Assembly: GCA_049459795.1 (NCBI GenBank)
Contig: JBMUDS010000013.1
Span: forward strand, 1 to 26,227
From: SYAN01 sp049459795
Lineage (GTDB): Bacteria; Actinomycetota; Actinomycetes; Nanopelagicales; Nanopelagicaceae
Length of the DNA stretch: 26,227 nt
Reading direction: 5' to 3'
The notes under the pieces were generated by a model that did not search any database, was not told the origin of the DNA, and saw only the letters and a program-made list of their open reading frames with translations. Positions 7,353 through 14,653 of the stretch are shown here, one piece after another. The position numbers were made by a program, and so were the translations under genes. Position 1 is the stretch's first letter. Each line of letters starts with the position of its first letter.

Positions 7353-8267
7353 ATGGGCGCACAACTTCGCATCTATCGCAGGCGTATCCGCTCGGTCAAA
7401 GCGACCAAGAAGATCACGCGCGCGATGGAACTCATCTCCGCATCGCGGATCGTCAAAGCGCAACAACGCGTTGCAGCTTCGACCCCGTATGCGAATGAGT
7501 TGACTCGTGCAGTCTCTGCGATCGCTACCTTCTCGAATACTGATCATCCGCTCACTTCAGAGTCAGTCAATCCGAAGCGAGCAGCGGTCCTCATCATCAC
7601 CGCAGATCGCGGTATGGCGGGTGCCTATTCGAGCGCGGCGATCAAGGAAGGCGATGGCTTGATCAATGGCCTTCGTGAGCGTGGCCTTGATGTGAGCGTT
7701 TACCTTGTCGGCCGTAAAGCGGTGAACTACTACAAGTTCCGTAACCGAAAGATCACCAATTCCTGGACTGGTTTCTCGGACAATCCGACATACGCGAATG
7801 CGAAAGAGGTTTCGGTCGAATTGATCGCGGCATTCTTGAAGGATGCGCAAGTCGATCTCACCGGTGTCGATGAACTCCATATCGTCTATACCGAATTCAA
7901 GTCGATGATCACCCAGACGCCGTTCTCGAAGCGAATGCTTCCGTTGGAAGTCGTAGAGAGCGATGGTCCAGCACCGTCTGGACTCTTACCCATGTATGAA
8001 TTCGAGCCGAATGCGAGCGAAGTGCTCAACGCACTTCTCCCTCGTTATATCGAGTCTCGGGTATATAACGCGATGTTGCAGAGCGCTGCTTCCGAGCATG
8101 CAGCTCGTCGTCGTGCGATGAAATCCGCGACCGACAATGCGGATGAACTCATCAAGTCGTTGACCCGACTAGCCAACGCGGCTCGTCAGGCAGAGATCAC
8201 CCAAGAGATCAGTGAAATCGTGGGCGGCGCGGATGCGCTGTCTTCAGCTAGTGCAGGGAGCGAATAA
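7353..8267 (+). CDS. atpG: ATP synthase F1 subunit gamma
   Basis: Central rotor shaft of F1. It has 304 residues. The conserved N-terminal helix (RIYRRRIRSVKATKKITRAMELISASRI) and the C-terminal helix containing SEHAARRRAMKSATDNA and LTRLANAARQAEITQEISEIVGGADAL form the coiled coil that turns inside the alpha-beta ring. A Rossmann-like middle domain (PKRAAVLIITADRGMAGAYSS) is present. It starts three bases after atpA, and its stop TAA shares one base with the atpD ATG (TAATG), indicating translational coupling. Confidence 0.97.
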   Translation: MGAQLRIYRRRIRSVKATKKITRAMELISASRIVKAQQRVAASTPYANELTRAVSAIATFSNTDHPLTSESVNPKRAAVLIITADRGMAGAYSSAAIKEGDGLINGLRERGLDVSVYLVGRKAVNYYKFRNRKITNSWTGFSDNPTYANAKEVSVELIAAFLKDAQVDLTGVDELHIVYTEFKSMITQTPFSKRMLPLEVVESDGPAPSGLLPMYEFEPNASEVLNALLPRYIESRVYNAMLQSAASEHAARRRAMKSATDNADELIKSLTRLANAARQAEITQEISEIVGGADALSSASAGSE

Positions 8268-9688
8268 TGACCACGAAAACCGCCACAGGCCGCGTCGCAC
8301 GCGTTATCGGTCCGGTCGTCGACATCGAGTTTCCATCCGATGCGATGCCACCGATCTTCAATGCGCTCAAAGTCGACGTCACGATCGGTGGTGCATCACG
8401 CACACTGACTCTCGAAGTGGCACAGCACATCGGTGAGAACCTGGTGCGCGCGATCTCGATGCAGCCGACCGACGGAATGGTCCGCGGCGTCGAGGTCTCC
8501 GATACAGGTGCGCCGATCTCAGTGCCAGTCGGTGATGTCACCAAGGGTCACGTCTTCAACGCTCTCGGAGAATCCCTTGATGTCCCCACCGCTTCCCTCG
8601 ACGTGAAGGAGCGTTGGCCGATCCATCGCCAAGCACCAGACTTCGATCAACTCGAGTCGAAGACCGAGATGTTCGAGACCGGAATCAAGGTCATCGATCT
8701 CCTTACCCCGTATGTGAAGGGTGGAAAGATCGGTCTCTTCGGTGGAGCGGGTGTTGGTAAGACCGTTCTTATCCAAGAGATGATCTATCGCGTCGCTGAG
8801 AACTTCGGTGGCGTCTCCGTCTTCGCTGGTGTCGGTGAACGTACGCGTGAAGGTAACGACCTCTTCCTTGAGATGACCGAGACCGGCGTCATCAATAAGA
8901 CCGCACTGGTCTTCGGTCAGATGGATGAGCCACCAGGGACGCGTCTTCGCGTCGCACTCTCGGCTCTCACCATGGCGGAGTACTTCCGTGATGTGCAGAA
9001 GCAGGACGTTCTTCTCTTCATCGATAACATCTTCCGTTTCACCCAGGCGGGTTCCGAGGTTTCGACACTTCTCGGCCGTATGCCTTCTGCGGTCGGTTAC
9101 CAGCCGACTCTTGCTGATGAGATGGGCGTGCTCCAAGAGCGCATCACCTCAACACGTGGTCACTCGATCACTTCGATGCAGGCGATTTATGTTCCTGCCG
9201 ATGACATCACTGACCCAGCGCCACACACCACCTTCACCCACCTTGATGCGACGACAGTTCTCTCACGTCCGATCTCCGAGCTCGGTATCTATCCTGCCGT
9301 GGATCCACTCGATTCGACATCACGCATCTTGGATCCGCGTTACATCGGCGAGAACCACTTCCGTGTCGCAAACCGCGTGAAGCAGATCCTCCAGCGCTAC
9401 AAGGATCTCCAGGACATCATCGCGATCCTTGGTATCGACGAACTCTCTGAAGAGGATCGCATCCTTGTCGGACGTGCACGTCGTATCCAGCGCTTCCTCT
9501 CGCAGAACACCTTCGTTGCGAAGGTCTTCACCGGAATCGATGGATCCTTCGTCCCGCTCGCCGACACCATCGCAGCATTCGATGCTCTTGCAAATGGCGA
9601 TTACGACCACATCCCAGAGCAGGCATTCTTCATGTGCGGTGGCCTCGACGATGTCGAGCGCAAAGCCGCAGAGTTGGCTAAGGCGTAA
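8267..9688 (+). CDS. atpD: ATP synthase F1 subunit beta
   Basis: Catalytic subunit of F1. It has 473 residues, the usual length. The Walker A motif is GGAGVGKT (residues 159-166), the catalytic glutamate is in VGERTREGNDL (Glu191), Walker B is DVLLFIDNIFRF, and the DELSEED-type torque lever is visible as DELSEEDR. The start overlaps the atpG stop by one base. Fourteen bases separate its stop from atpC. All catalytic residues looked for are intact. Confidence 0.98.
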   Translation: MTTKTATGRVARVIGPVVDIEFPSDAMPPIFNALKVDVTIGGASRTLTLEVAQHIGENLVRAISMQPTDGMVRGVEVSDTGAPISVPVGDVTKGHVFNALGESLDVPTASLDVKERWPIHRQAPDFDQLESKTEMFETGIKVIDLLTPYVKGGKIGLFGGAGVGKTVLIQEMIYRVAENFGGVSVFAGVGERTREGNDLFLEMTETGVINKTALVFGQMDEPPGTRLRVALSALTMAEYFRDVQKQDVLLFIDNIFRFTQAGSEVSTLLGRMPSAVGYQPTLADEMGVLQERITSTRGHSITSMQAIYVPADDITDPAPHTTFTHLDATTVLSRPISELGIYPAVDPLDSTSRILDPRYIGENHFRVANRVKQILQRYKDLQDIIAILGIDELSEEDRILVGRARRIQRFLSQNTFVAKVFTGIDGSFVPLADTIAAFDALANGDYDHIPEQAFFMCGGLDDVERKAAELAKA

Positions 9689-9702
9689 GGATCTCGATCA
9701 CC

Positions 9703-9957
9703 ATGGCCGAACTGCGAGTCGAATTAGTCTCACCCGAGAAAAGGGTGTGGAGTGGAGAAGCAAGCATGGTCTCCGCTCGCACCCTTGAGGGCGATATCGG
9801 TATATTGCCGAACCACGCCCCACTCTTCGGTGTACTCGCCGACGGACAGGTAAGGATCAAGGCAGTCGATGGAAACGAGACCACGTTCAACGTCCACGGT
9901 GGATTCATCTCCGTTGCGAATAATCGCGTATCGATCCTCGGAGAGAGCACTGACTAA
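9703..9957 (+). CDS. atpC: ATP synthase F1 subunit epsilon, short form without the C-terminal helices
   Basis: Rotor subunit attached to gamma. Only 84 residues are present, corresponding to the N-terminal beta-sandwich (VELVSPEKRVWSGEASMVSARTLEGDIGILPNHAPLFG, then VHGGFISVANNRVSIL). The two C-terminal helices that in E. coli (about 138 aa) or Bacillus regulate ATP hydrolysis are absent, and the frame after the TAA does not continue as an epsilon-like helix pair. Short epsilons occur in some other actinobacteria, so this is probably the native form and not a frameshift. Epsilon-type inhibition by the C-terminal arm cannot operate. The ATG follows atpD by 14 bases. Confidence 0.93.
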   Translation: MAELRVELVSPEKRVWSGEASMVSARTLEGDIGILPNHAPLFGVLADGQVRIKAVDGNETTFNVHGGFISVANNRVSILGESTD

Positions 9958-10738
9958 ACGAAAGACACTTTCGCTCCTTTCTCTTCTCGCTTTCGTCTCC
10001 ACCTCTCTCGCTCTCGCAACTCCCGCATCAGCCCATCTTCCGGTTCGCTTGACCGCGGTTGCAAAGAAGATCGAAAGCTCACCGATCATCCTTGATGGCA
10101 CGGTCTCCTTCGCGGTCTACGCTGATTTCTCGAAGGCGGCAACAAGGCATATCCGCTTCAATCACTTAGAAGGCGATGCATTGGAAGTGCAATATCTGAT
10201 CCCGGATGTCGCAATGATGCGGAATATGAGAAAGAGTCAATTGCCGATCATCACAATCACTTCTCCAAGTGGGAAGAAGGAGCGCTTGGTGGTCAACGAG
10301 CGGACTCGTTTCTCGAAGCCATACCTCCCGCAAGATTATTTCTATCTCTCAAGGATCAGCAGAAGTGCAGAGGCTGGGACCTATAGCATCGCGATCACAT
10401 CGAAGCGCAAGGCTTTAGCGCTCGTCGCTATCGGCGCGAAGGAGATCCCAGGCGATGTCCTGCTCTTCGGTAGCGCACAGCGGCAATGTCCAGTAGCAGA
10501 TAGCGGTGTAACAGAAGGTCAAGAGAACCAAGAGCTGGAAGCGATCAAGCAGGAGGTCGCGGATCAATTGATCGGCATGAAGGAAGAGAGTGCGAGGCTC
10601 TGTGCCGATAGCAATGGTTGGCTCTATCGAGTGGGGGAGCGCGATGGTGAGTTCTTCGCTTTGACTCGCGACTATCGAACCAATCGCATCACCGTCTCGA
10701 TCACTCAAGGTGTGATCACCGAAGTCAATGTCGGCTAA
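9950..10738 (+). CDS. Secreted protein with a C-terminal I78-like protease-inhibitor domain
   Basis: The frame encodes a clear signal peptide (TKRKT, then a Leu/Ser-rich core, cleavage near ATPASA-HLPV), an unrecognised N-terminal domain (about residues 30-165), a short acidic helix, and a C-terminal region (about 205-262) resembling the peptidase inhibitor I78 family: LIGM, then RV-x3-DGE, LTRDYRTNRITV and GVITEVNVG. There are two Cys, one before and one within this last domain. The start is unusual. In-frame ATG 9869 and GTG 9899 lie inside atpC and would give an overlong n-region; CTG 9950 gives an ideal signal peptide, has GGAG 6 bases upstream and overlaps the atpC stop by 8 bases. The inhibitor function is a family-level guess; it is not the DUF2550 protein found here in mycobacteria. 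Confidence 0.7.
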   Translation: MTKRKTLSLLSLLAFVSTSLALATPASAHLPVRLTAVAKKIESSPIILDGTVSFAVYADFSKAATRHIRFNHLEGDALEVQYLIPDVAMMRNMRKSQLPIITITSPSGKKERLVVNERTRFSKPYLPQDYFYLSRISRSAEAGTYSIAITSKRKALALVAIGAKEIPGDVLLFGSAQRQCPVADSGVTEGQENQELEAIKQEVADQLIGMKEESARLCADSNGWLYRVGERDGEFFALTRDYRTNRITVSITQGVITEVNVG

Positions 10739-10811
10739 CTAACTTGAGGGATTAGTCCAACGATCTCGCCATTGATGAGGTCCTTAAGCACCGGATCGAT
10801 GAGGACCAGCT

Positions 10812-12089
10812 TCAATCTATACGCGTGACATCCGCTCCGAGTGAGCGAAGTTGCTCTGCGAAATTCGGATAACCGCGATCGATATGGAAGCCACCTTCGA
10901 CAATGGTGATGCCATCTGCGACAAGGGCTGCGATGACCAGGCCCGCTCCAGCGCGGATATCGGTGGCAACGACAGGTGCCGATGAGAGTTGCTTGATACC
11001 GACTGTTGCTGCATGGTGACCATCGACCTTGATCTGTGCGCCGAGTCGAAGCAATTCATTGACGAAGATGAACCGAGATTCGAAGACATTCTCCGTGACG
11101 ATCGCATCACCGTCGGCGATCGAGTTCATAGTGATGATGAACGGTTGTAAGTCGGTCGGAAAGCCCGGATAAGGAAGAGTGGAGACATCGATCGCCTTCG
11201 GTCGATTCTCCATATGCACTCTCACTCCGTGAGGTGTGGTCGTAACCACCGCTCCTGCACTCGCCAATTTCTCGAGCGGTACCTCAAGGTGTCTTGGATT
11301 GCACTTATTGATGGTGATATCACCTTGCGTGATGGCTGCGGCGAATGCCCAGGTACCGGTGACGATTCGATCGGGGACAGTCACATGGGAGATCGGCTTG
11401 AGCAAGTCAACGCCATGAATGGTGATCGTCGGAGTTCCGAGCCCTTCGATATCCGCTCCCATGGCGATGAGGAACTCGCCGAGATCCACGACATCGGGTT
11501 CACGTGCCGCGTTATCGAGAATTGTCGTGCCTTGAGCAAGGACTGCAGCAGTCATGATGTTCTCTGTCGCACCAACGCTTGGGAAATCCAATGTGATGGA
11601 AGCACCAGAGAGCCCTGCAGGCGCCTTCGCGATGACATAACCATGTTCGTTATGGACTTTCACGCCCATCTCAATAAGGCCCTTGATGTGATAGTCGAGA
11701 CCACGCGAACCGATTGCATCGCCACCAGGGAGCGCTACCTCTGCCTCGCCGCATCGGGCTACGAGTGGGCCGAGCACGTTGATAGATGCACGCATCTTCC
11801 GCACCAAGTCATATTCCGCGCGGTGTGAAGGTGTCTCGGGTACGTCGATCACCATTGAGGCCTGCGTGAGGTTGCGCTCGATTCTGCATCCGAGTCGGAT
11901 CAGTAGTTCGGACATAATCGCAACGTCTGCGATCTCGGGTACGTTCTTAAGTTCAGTCTTTCCAGGGGCGAGCAAGGCTGCAGCCATCAACTTAAGGACG
12001 GAGTTCTTCGCTCCTGAGACCTCGACCTCTCCTCGAAGGTGTGCTCCGCCAACGACGCGGAACTTCTCTCCAAGATGGCCAGACATCAC
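10812..12089 (-). CDS. murA: UDP-N-acetylglucosamine 1-carboxyvinyltransferase with Asp in place of the active-site Cys
   Basis: First committed step of peptidoglycan synthesis: transfer of enolpyruvate from PEP to UDP-GlcNAc. The frame is colinear with the whole family: SGAKNSVLKL with the substrate-binding Lys near the N-terminus, LPGGDAIGSRGLDYH, EPDVVDLGEFL, PTDLQPF and the C-terminal RGYPNFAEQLRSLGA. The flexible-loop residue that is Cys115 in E. coli is Asp here (Asp123 counting from ATG 12086), as in M. tuberculosis MurA. The frame stays open to an ATG at 12191, but the extra residues are low-complexity (repeated LDST) and not MurA-like. GTG 12089 or the adjacent ATG 12086 fits the family and a TATCAT promoter 7 bases upstream of the GTG. 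Confidence 0.95.
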   Translation of the reverse strand: MMSGHLGEKFRVVGGAHLRGEVEVSGAKNSVLKLMAAALLAPGKTELKNVPEIADVAIMSELLIRLGCRIERNLTQASMVIDVPETPSHRAEYDLVRKMRASINVLGPLVARCGEAEVALPGGDAIGSRGLDYHIKGLIEMGVKVHNEHGYVIAKAPAGLSGASITLDFPSVGATENIMTAAVLAQGTTILDNAAREPDVVDLGEFLIAMGADIEGLGTPTITIHGVDLLKPISHVTVPDRIVTGTWAFAAAITQGDITINKCNPRHLEVPLEKLASAGAVVTTTPHGVRVHMENRPKAIDVSTLPYPGFPTDLQPFIITMNSIADGDAIVTENVFESRFIFVNELLRLGAQIKVDGHHAATVGIKQLSSAPVVATDIRAGAGLVIAALVADGITIVEGGFHIDRGYPNFAEQLRSLGADVTRID

Positions 12090-12096
12090 GCTCAGA

Positions 12097-12102
12097 ATGA
12101 TA
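12097..12102 (-). promoter_or_regulatory. Leaderless -10 element for murA
   Basis: TATCAT on the minus strand, 7 bases before GTG 12089 and 10 before ATG 12086, with no Shine-Dalgarno between. Spacing suits transcription starting at or next to the start codon. No convincing -35. Confidence 0.5.
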
Positions 12103-12135
12103 GTGCCGTCTCTTTCTGGCCCTGAGTTCGCGTAC

Positions 12136-12162
12136 AGAGTCGAGTCCAGAGTCGAGTCCAGA
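12136..12162 (-). repeat. Two and a quarter copies of a 12-bp tandem repeat in the murA/adenosyltransferase divergent region
   Basis: AGAGTCGAGTCC (plus strand) occurs perfectly at 12136-12147 and 12148-12159, followed by AGA. Read on the minus strand in the murA frame it would encode repeated LDST, but the proposed murA start is downstream. It sits between the two divergent -10 elements, so it could be a protein-binding site or only a slippage duplication. Confidence 0.75.
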
Positions 12163-12196
12163 AATAGAGCGAGTGGCTCACCCACATGCATTCCAA

Positions 12197-12202
12197 TAGG
12201 CT
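12197..12202 (+). promoter_or_regulatory. Leaderless -10 element for the cobalamin adenosyltransferase
   Basis: TAGGCT exactly 6 bases before ATG 12209, with no ribosome site between. Spacing predicts a transcript starting at or next to the A of ATG. Confidence 0.55.
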
Positions 12203-12208
12203 CACGTC

Positions 12209-12781
12209 ATGGTCAATCTGACACGGATCTACACGAAAACAGGCGATGATGGCACCACATCTCTCGGTGATGGATCGAGGACTTCAAAGAACGATCCGCG
12301 CCTTGAGGCATATGCCACTGTCGATGAAGCAAACTCGACGATCGGCGTAGTGCTCGCGACTACCGAGATCTCGGAGGGTATCCGTGCTCTCTTGGTGCGA
12401 ATTCAAAACGACCTCTTCGATGTCGGTGCAGACCTCTGCACACCAGTGATCGATAATCCACCACACGAACCGCTTCGCGTGATCGAGGCACAAGTGACAT
12501 ATCTTGAGGATCAAATCGATAAGTACAACGCAGACCTTGCGCCGCTCCGATCCTTCGTCCTTCCATCAGGCACTGCCGCTGCCGCGCATATGCATGTCGC
12601 ACGCACCGTGGTCCGACGTGCTGAACGATGCACCTGGGATGCGATCCACGCTTTCGGGACAGGCGTCAATCCATTGACGGCGAAATACCTCAATCGACTC
12701 TCTGATCTTCTCTTCGTCCTTGCGAGGAGCGTCAATGCATCACGTGGCGATGAGCTGTGGGTACCAGGAGCCAATCGCTAG
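12209..12781 (+). CDS. PduO-type ATP:cob(I)alamin adenosyltransferase
   Basis: Converts cob(I)alamin plus ATP to adenosylcobalamin, the cofactor of enzymes such as methylmalonyl-CoA mutase or class II ribonucleotide reductase. It has 190 residues, all helical except the N-terminal loop. The diagnostic ATP-binding segment RIYTKTGDDGTTSLGDGSR opens the protein; VDEANSTIG, LPSGTAAAAHMHVARTVVRRAER and YLNRLSDLLFVLAR complete the PduO/MMAB pattern, including the Arg-rich helix that contacts ATP. Family members usually read LPGGT, so the Ser here is a mild variant. It is divergent from murA, the neighbour also found beside this gene in M. tuberculosis (Rv1314c/Rv1315). It appears to be a single-gene, leaderless transcription unit. 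Confidence 0.93.
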   Translation: MVNLTRIYTKTGDDGTTSLGDGSRTSKNDPRLEAYATVDEANSTIGVVLATTEISEGIRALLVRIQNDLFDVGADLCTPVIDNPPHEPLRVIEAQVTYLEDQIDKYNADLAPLRSFVLPSGTAAAAHMHVARTVVRRAERCTWDAIHAFGTGVNPLTAKYLNRLSDLLFVLARSVNASRGDELWVPGANR

Positions 12782-12796
12782 CCGTTCTGGTTCGAT

Positions 12797-12836
12797 CTTT
12801 ATTGACTCAGTTATTGATTCATTATCGATTTATTGC
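12797..12836 (+). repeat. A+T-rich imperfect TTATTGA repeats between convergent genes
   Basis: The 48-base spacer after the adenosyltransferase, running into the stop of the next minus-strand gene, contains TTATTGA, TTATTGA, TTATCGA and TTATTG cores at intervals of about 10-12 bases. It is far more A+T-rich than its surroundings. No hairpin with a T-tract is evident, so I do not call it a terminator. Confidence 0.55.
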
Positions 12837-13168
12837 AGGTGGGATCGAAGTAACGCCTTCGCAATGGATTCTTCATCTCGTTGCACCATCACACGTGGTC
12901 CATTGATGGTTTGAACTAAGTTGGCTCGGATTCCTGAATCGATTAGTACGCGCTTGAGCATCTCGCCTTCTATGTGATTGCTCGGCTCTGCGACCGGAAC
13001 TAGGAGACCGTATTCCTCTTCACTGCCGATTCGAATGGGGCGCTCGACCACGGATTTCCCACGGGCAAAGGCCCACTTCAAAAGTGGGATCAGTACTAGG
13101 AGAGCGAAGAACCCGCCAAATGATGTGAAGAAGAGCGTGTTATCGATGCCACCGAGCATGACTCTCAA
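12830..13168 (-). CDS. Membrane-anchored protein with a DUF2007-like C-terminal domain
   Basis: A 112-residue protein: a hydrophobic helix (about residues 11-34), a basic stop (ARGKSVVERP), a linker, then a small domain (about 65-110) with the pattern EMLKRVLIDSGIRANLV, a short strand and VMVQRDEESIAKALL. This resembles the small DUF2007/putative signal-transducing fold, in which a residue-poor ferredoxin-like unit is often attached to other parts. The start is TTG, overlapping the previous gene's stop (TTGA) with GAGGAG a few bases upstream; an ATG three codons later is the alternative. It is the last gene of the four-gene ABC operon. The cellular function is unknown. Confidence 0.7.
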   Translation of the reverse strand: MRVMLGGIDNTLFFTSFGGFFALLVLIPLLKWAFARGKSVVERPIRIGSEEEYGLLVPVAEPSNHIEGEMLKRVLIDSGIRANLVQTINGPRVMVQRDEESIAKALLRSHLQ

Positions 13169-13863
13169 CCACGCTCCTCGAAAGGAAGATAGGTGCTACC
13201 TGACTTGCCCTTCTTGCCGGATCGATGACAAGTGACATTGATGTTGGAGACTCGAACTTGATCGGCAACGGGCTCTTGGCTGATCAAGAGAATCACTTTT
13301 TGATCACGGGAGTCAGTTCCCTTGGCCTTCGTCGTCAGCGATCCATATGAGGTGATGGTCGCAGAATCACTGAGTTTCGGGCCCGTCACGGTCGAAAGAA
13401 CTTCCCACCAAAGGCACTTCTCAGCACTCGCTACGATTACAGAACCACAAGCGAATTCGTCACAGGGCTTGATCGCTTCGAAGAGAGCAGTGCGCGCAGA
13501 GACAAGACCGGCCAGTTCCTTCTTAGAAGGTATCTTTGCGTAGATGCCATTACTCTGCGTGAAACCTTTCGGTGGCCATGCAGGTGCTGGCGAGATCTGA
13601 GGGTTAAGGCGTGCACGCTTTGCCTGTCGGGCCTTCTTGGCTTTCGCAGCAGCCTTCTCTTTCTGAGTTTGCTTCTTTTTCTTGTCTTGCTTGTTTTTCT
13701 TGTCTTTCTCTTCTTTCTTTTCTTTAGCCGCGCTCTCCGGAGCGATGGTGCTGGTCAGACTTGTGGCGGCGGGAAATGTGTTCGGCACGATGAGAGCCAT
13801 TGTTGTGACTACTGCGAGAGTGAGTGGCGCGAAGGTATGCGGAGCGAGAGGACGCTTCTTCAT
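13165..13863 (-). CDS. Secreted lysine-rich protein with four cysteines, unknown function
   Basis: I do not recognise this family. The 232-residue product has a basic N-terminus and hydrophobic core (about residues 1-35) that read as a signal peptide or anchor, then a highly cationic, low-complexity segment (about 47-84) dominated by Lys with Glu, Gln and Ala, then a compact region (about 95-232) with Cys at 134, 139, 150 and 212, enough for two disulfides outside the cell. A WPP segment and a basic CHRSGKKGK tail are also visible. The ATG has GAGGAAG seven bases upstream and lies 4 bases after the permease stop. Being inside an ABC-2 exporter operon, it may be cargo, a partner or an extracellular sensor of the exporter; this is inferred from position only. 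Confidence 0.75.
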   Translation of the reverse strand: MKKRPLAPHTFAPLTLAVVTTMALIVPNTFPAATSLTSTIAPESAAKEKKEEKDKKNKQDKKKKQTQKEKAAAKAKKARQAKRARLNPQISPAPAWPPKGFTQSNGIYAKIPSKKELAGLVSARTALFEAIKPCDEFACGSVIVASAEKCLWWEVLSTVTGPKLSDSATITSYGSLTTKAKGTDSRDQKVILLISQEPVADQVRVSNINVTCHRSGKKGKSGSTYLPFEERG

Positions 13864-13867
13864 GAGA

Positions 13868-14653
13868 TCACTTCCTCACCCATGCGAAAGTCTTCACGGC
13901 AAGGAATGTACCGACGATGGTCCAGAGGATGAGGACGATCGCGATACGACTTAGCTCATAACTTCCTGCGACTTCCTCTGTCGCGAAGGACTCGGGGAGG
14001 AAGACATAACGCATCCCTTGCGTCAGCCATTTCAACGGGAAGAGCGCTGCGAATTGCTGCATCCACCCCGGCAGTTGCGAGAAGACGAAGAAGACGCCAC
14101 TGAAGAACTGCAAGATGATAACGATCGGTGAGACCACAGCGGATGCGGCTCGGCCGCTCTTCGGAACCGTGGAGAATGCGATACCAAGGATCGCAGCAGA
14201 GATCGAACCTAAGACGATGATCCAGGTGAAGGCGAACCACTTCTCAGGTGCAGTCGGTAGTTCAAGTCCGAAGAAGATGGCACCGAAGGCGAGCAGGAGG
14301 ATCACTTGGAGTGACATCGAATAGAGGACTTGAATCCCTTTTCCGATGAAGAAAGCACTTGGTGGCATCGGAGTGCCACGAAGTCGTTTGAGCGCACCAG
14401 TATCTCGCTCCATAGGAATGGTGATCGCAAGATTCTGAAAGCCTGAGTTGACCAGACCAGATGCGATCATTCCCGCGACGAAGTATTGGCTGAATGTGAC
14501 CGAAGGCGCGATCTCATTGTCGAAGACTGATCCGAAGATGAAGAGCAGGATCACTGGGAAGAGGATGGTGAAGACAACAGCCTCTCGCGCTCTGTTGAAC
14601 TGTTTGATCTCAAGCAACCCTCTGTGGAATCCGATCCGTAGCGCAGTGATCAT
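13868..14653 (-). CDS. ABC-2 type transporter permease
   Basis: A 261-residue membrane protein with six hydrophobic segments and the ABC-2 family layout: an amphipathic N-terminus (IKQFNRAREAVVFTILFPVILLFIFGSVF), then a cytoplasmic loop with NLAITIPMERDTGALKRLRGTPMPPSAFFIGK, whose ERDTGALKRLRGTP is the typical coupling motif, and FFSGVFFVFSQLPGWMQQFAALFPLKW near the end. This DrrB-like class exports lipids, drugs, glycans or peptides. The start ATG overlaps the ATPase stop by 4 bases (ATGA), so the two are co-translated. The substrate cannot be read from the sequence; the adjacent secreted lysine-rich protein is a candidate partner. Confidence 0.92.
   Translation of the reverse strand: MITALRIGFHRGLLEIKQFNRAREAVVFTILFPVILLFIFGSVFDNEIAPSVTFSQYFVAGMIASGLVNSGFQNLAITIPMERDTGALKRLRGTPMPPSAFFIGKGIQVLYSMSLQVILLLAFGAIFFGLELPTAPEKWFAFTWIIVLGSISAAILGIAFSTVPKSGRAASAVVSPIVIILQFFSGVFFVFSQLPGWMQQFAALFPLKWLTQGMRYVFLPESFATEEVAGSYELSRIAIVLILWTIVGTFLAVKTFAWVRK

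Noticed and set aside
8519..9136. 205-codon minus-strand frame opposite atpD
   Set aside because: Low-complexity His/Asp/Glu shadow caused by GAT/ATC codon use in atpD.
10779..10807. Bidirectional terminator between the I78-like gene and murA
   Set aside because: Stem is only 6 base pairs with a 17-base loop and no T-tract on either strand.
11214..11828. 204-codon plus-strand frame opposite murA
   Set aside because: Antisense shadow rich in Cys, Arg and Asp; murA is intact on the other strand.
12090..12191. Extended MurA starting at ATG 12191
   Set aside because: The extra residues are repeat-derived (LDSTLDST) and would leave only 17 bases between two divergent start codons.
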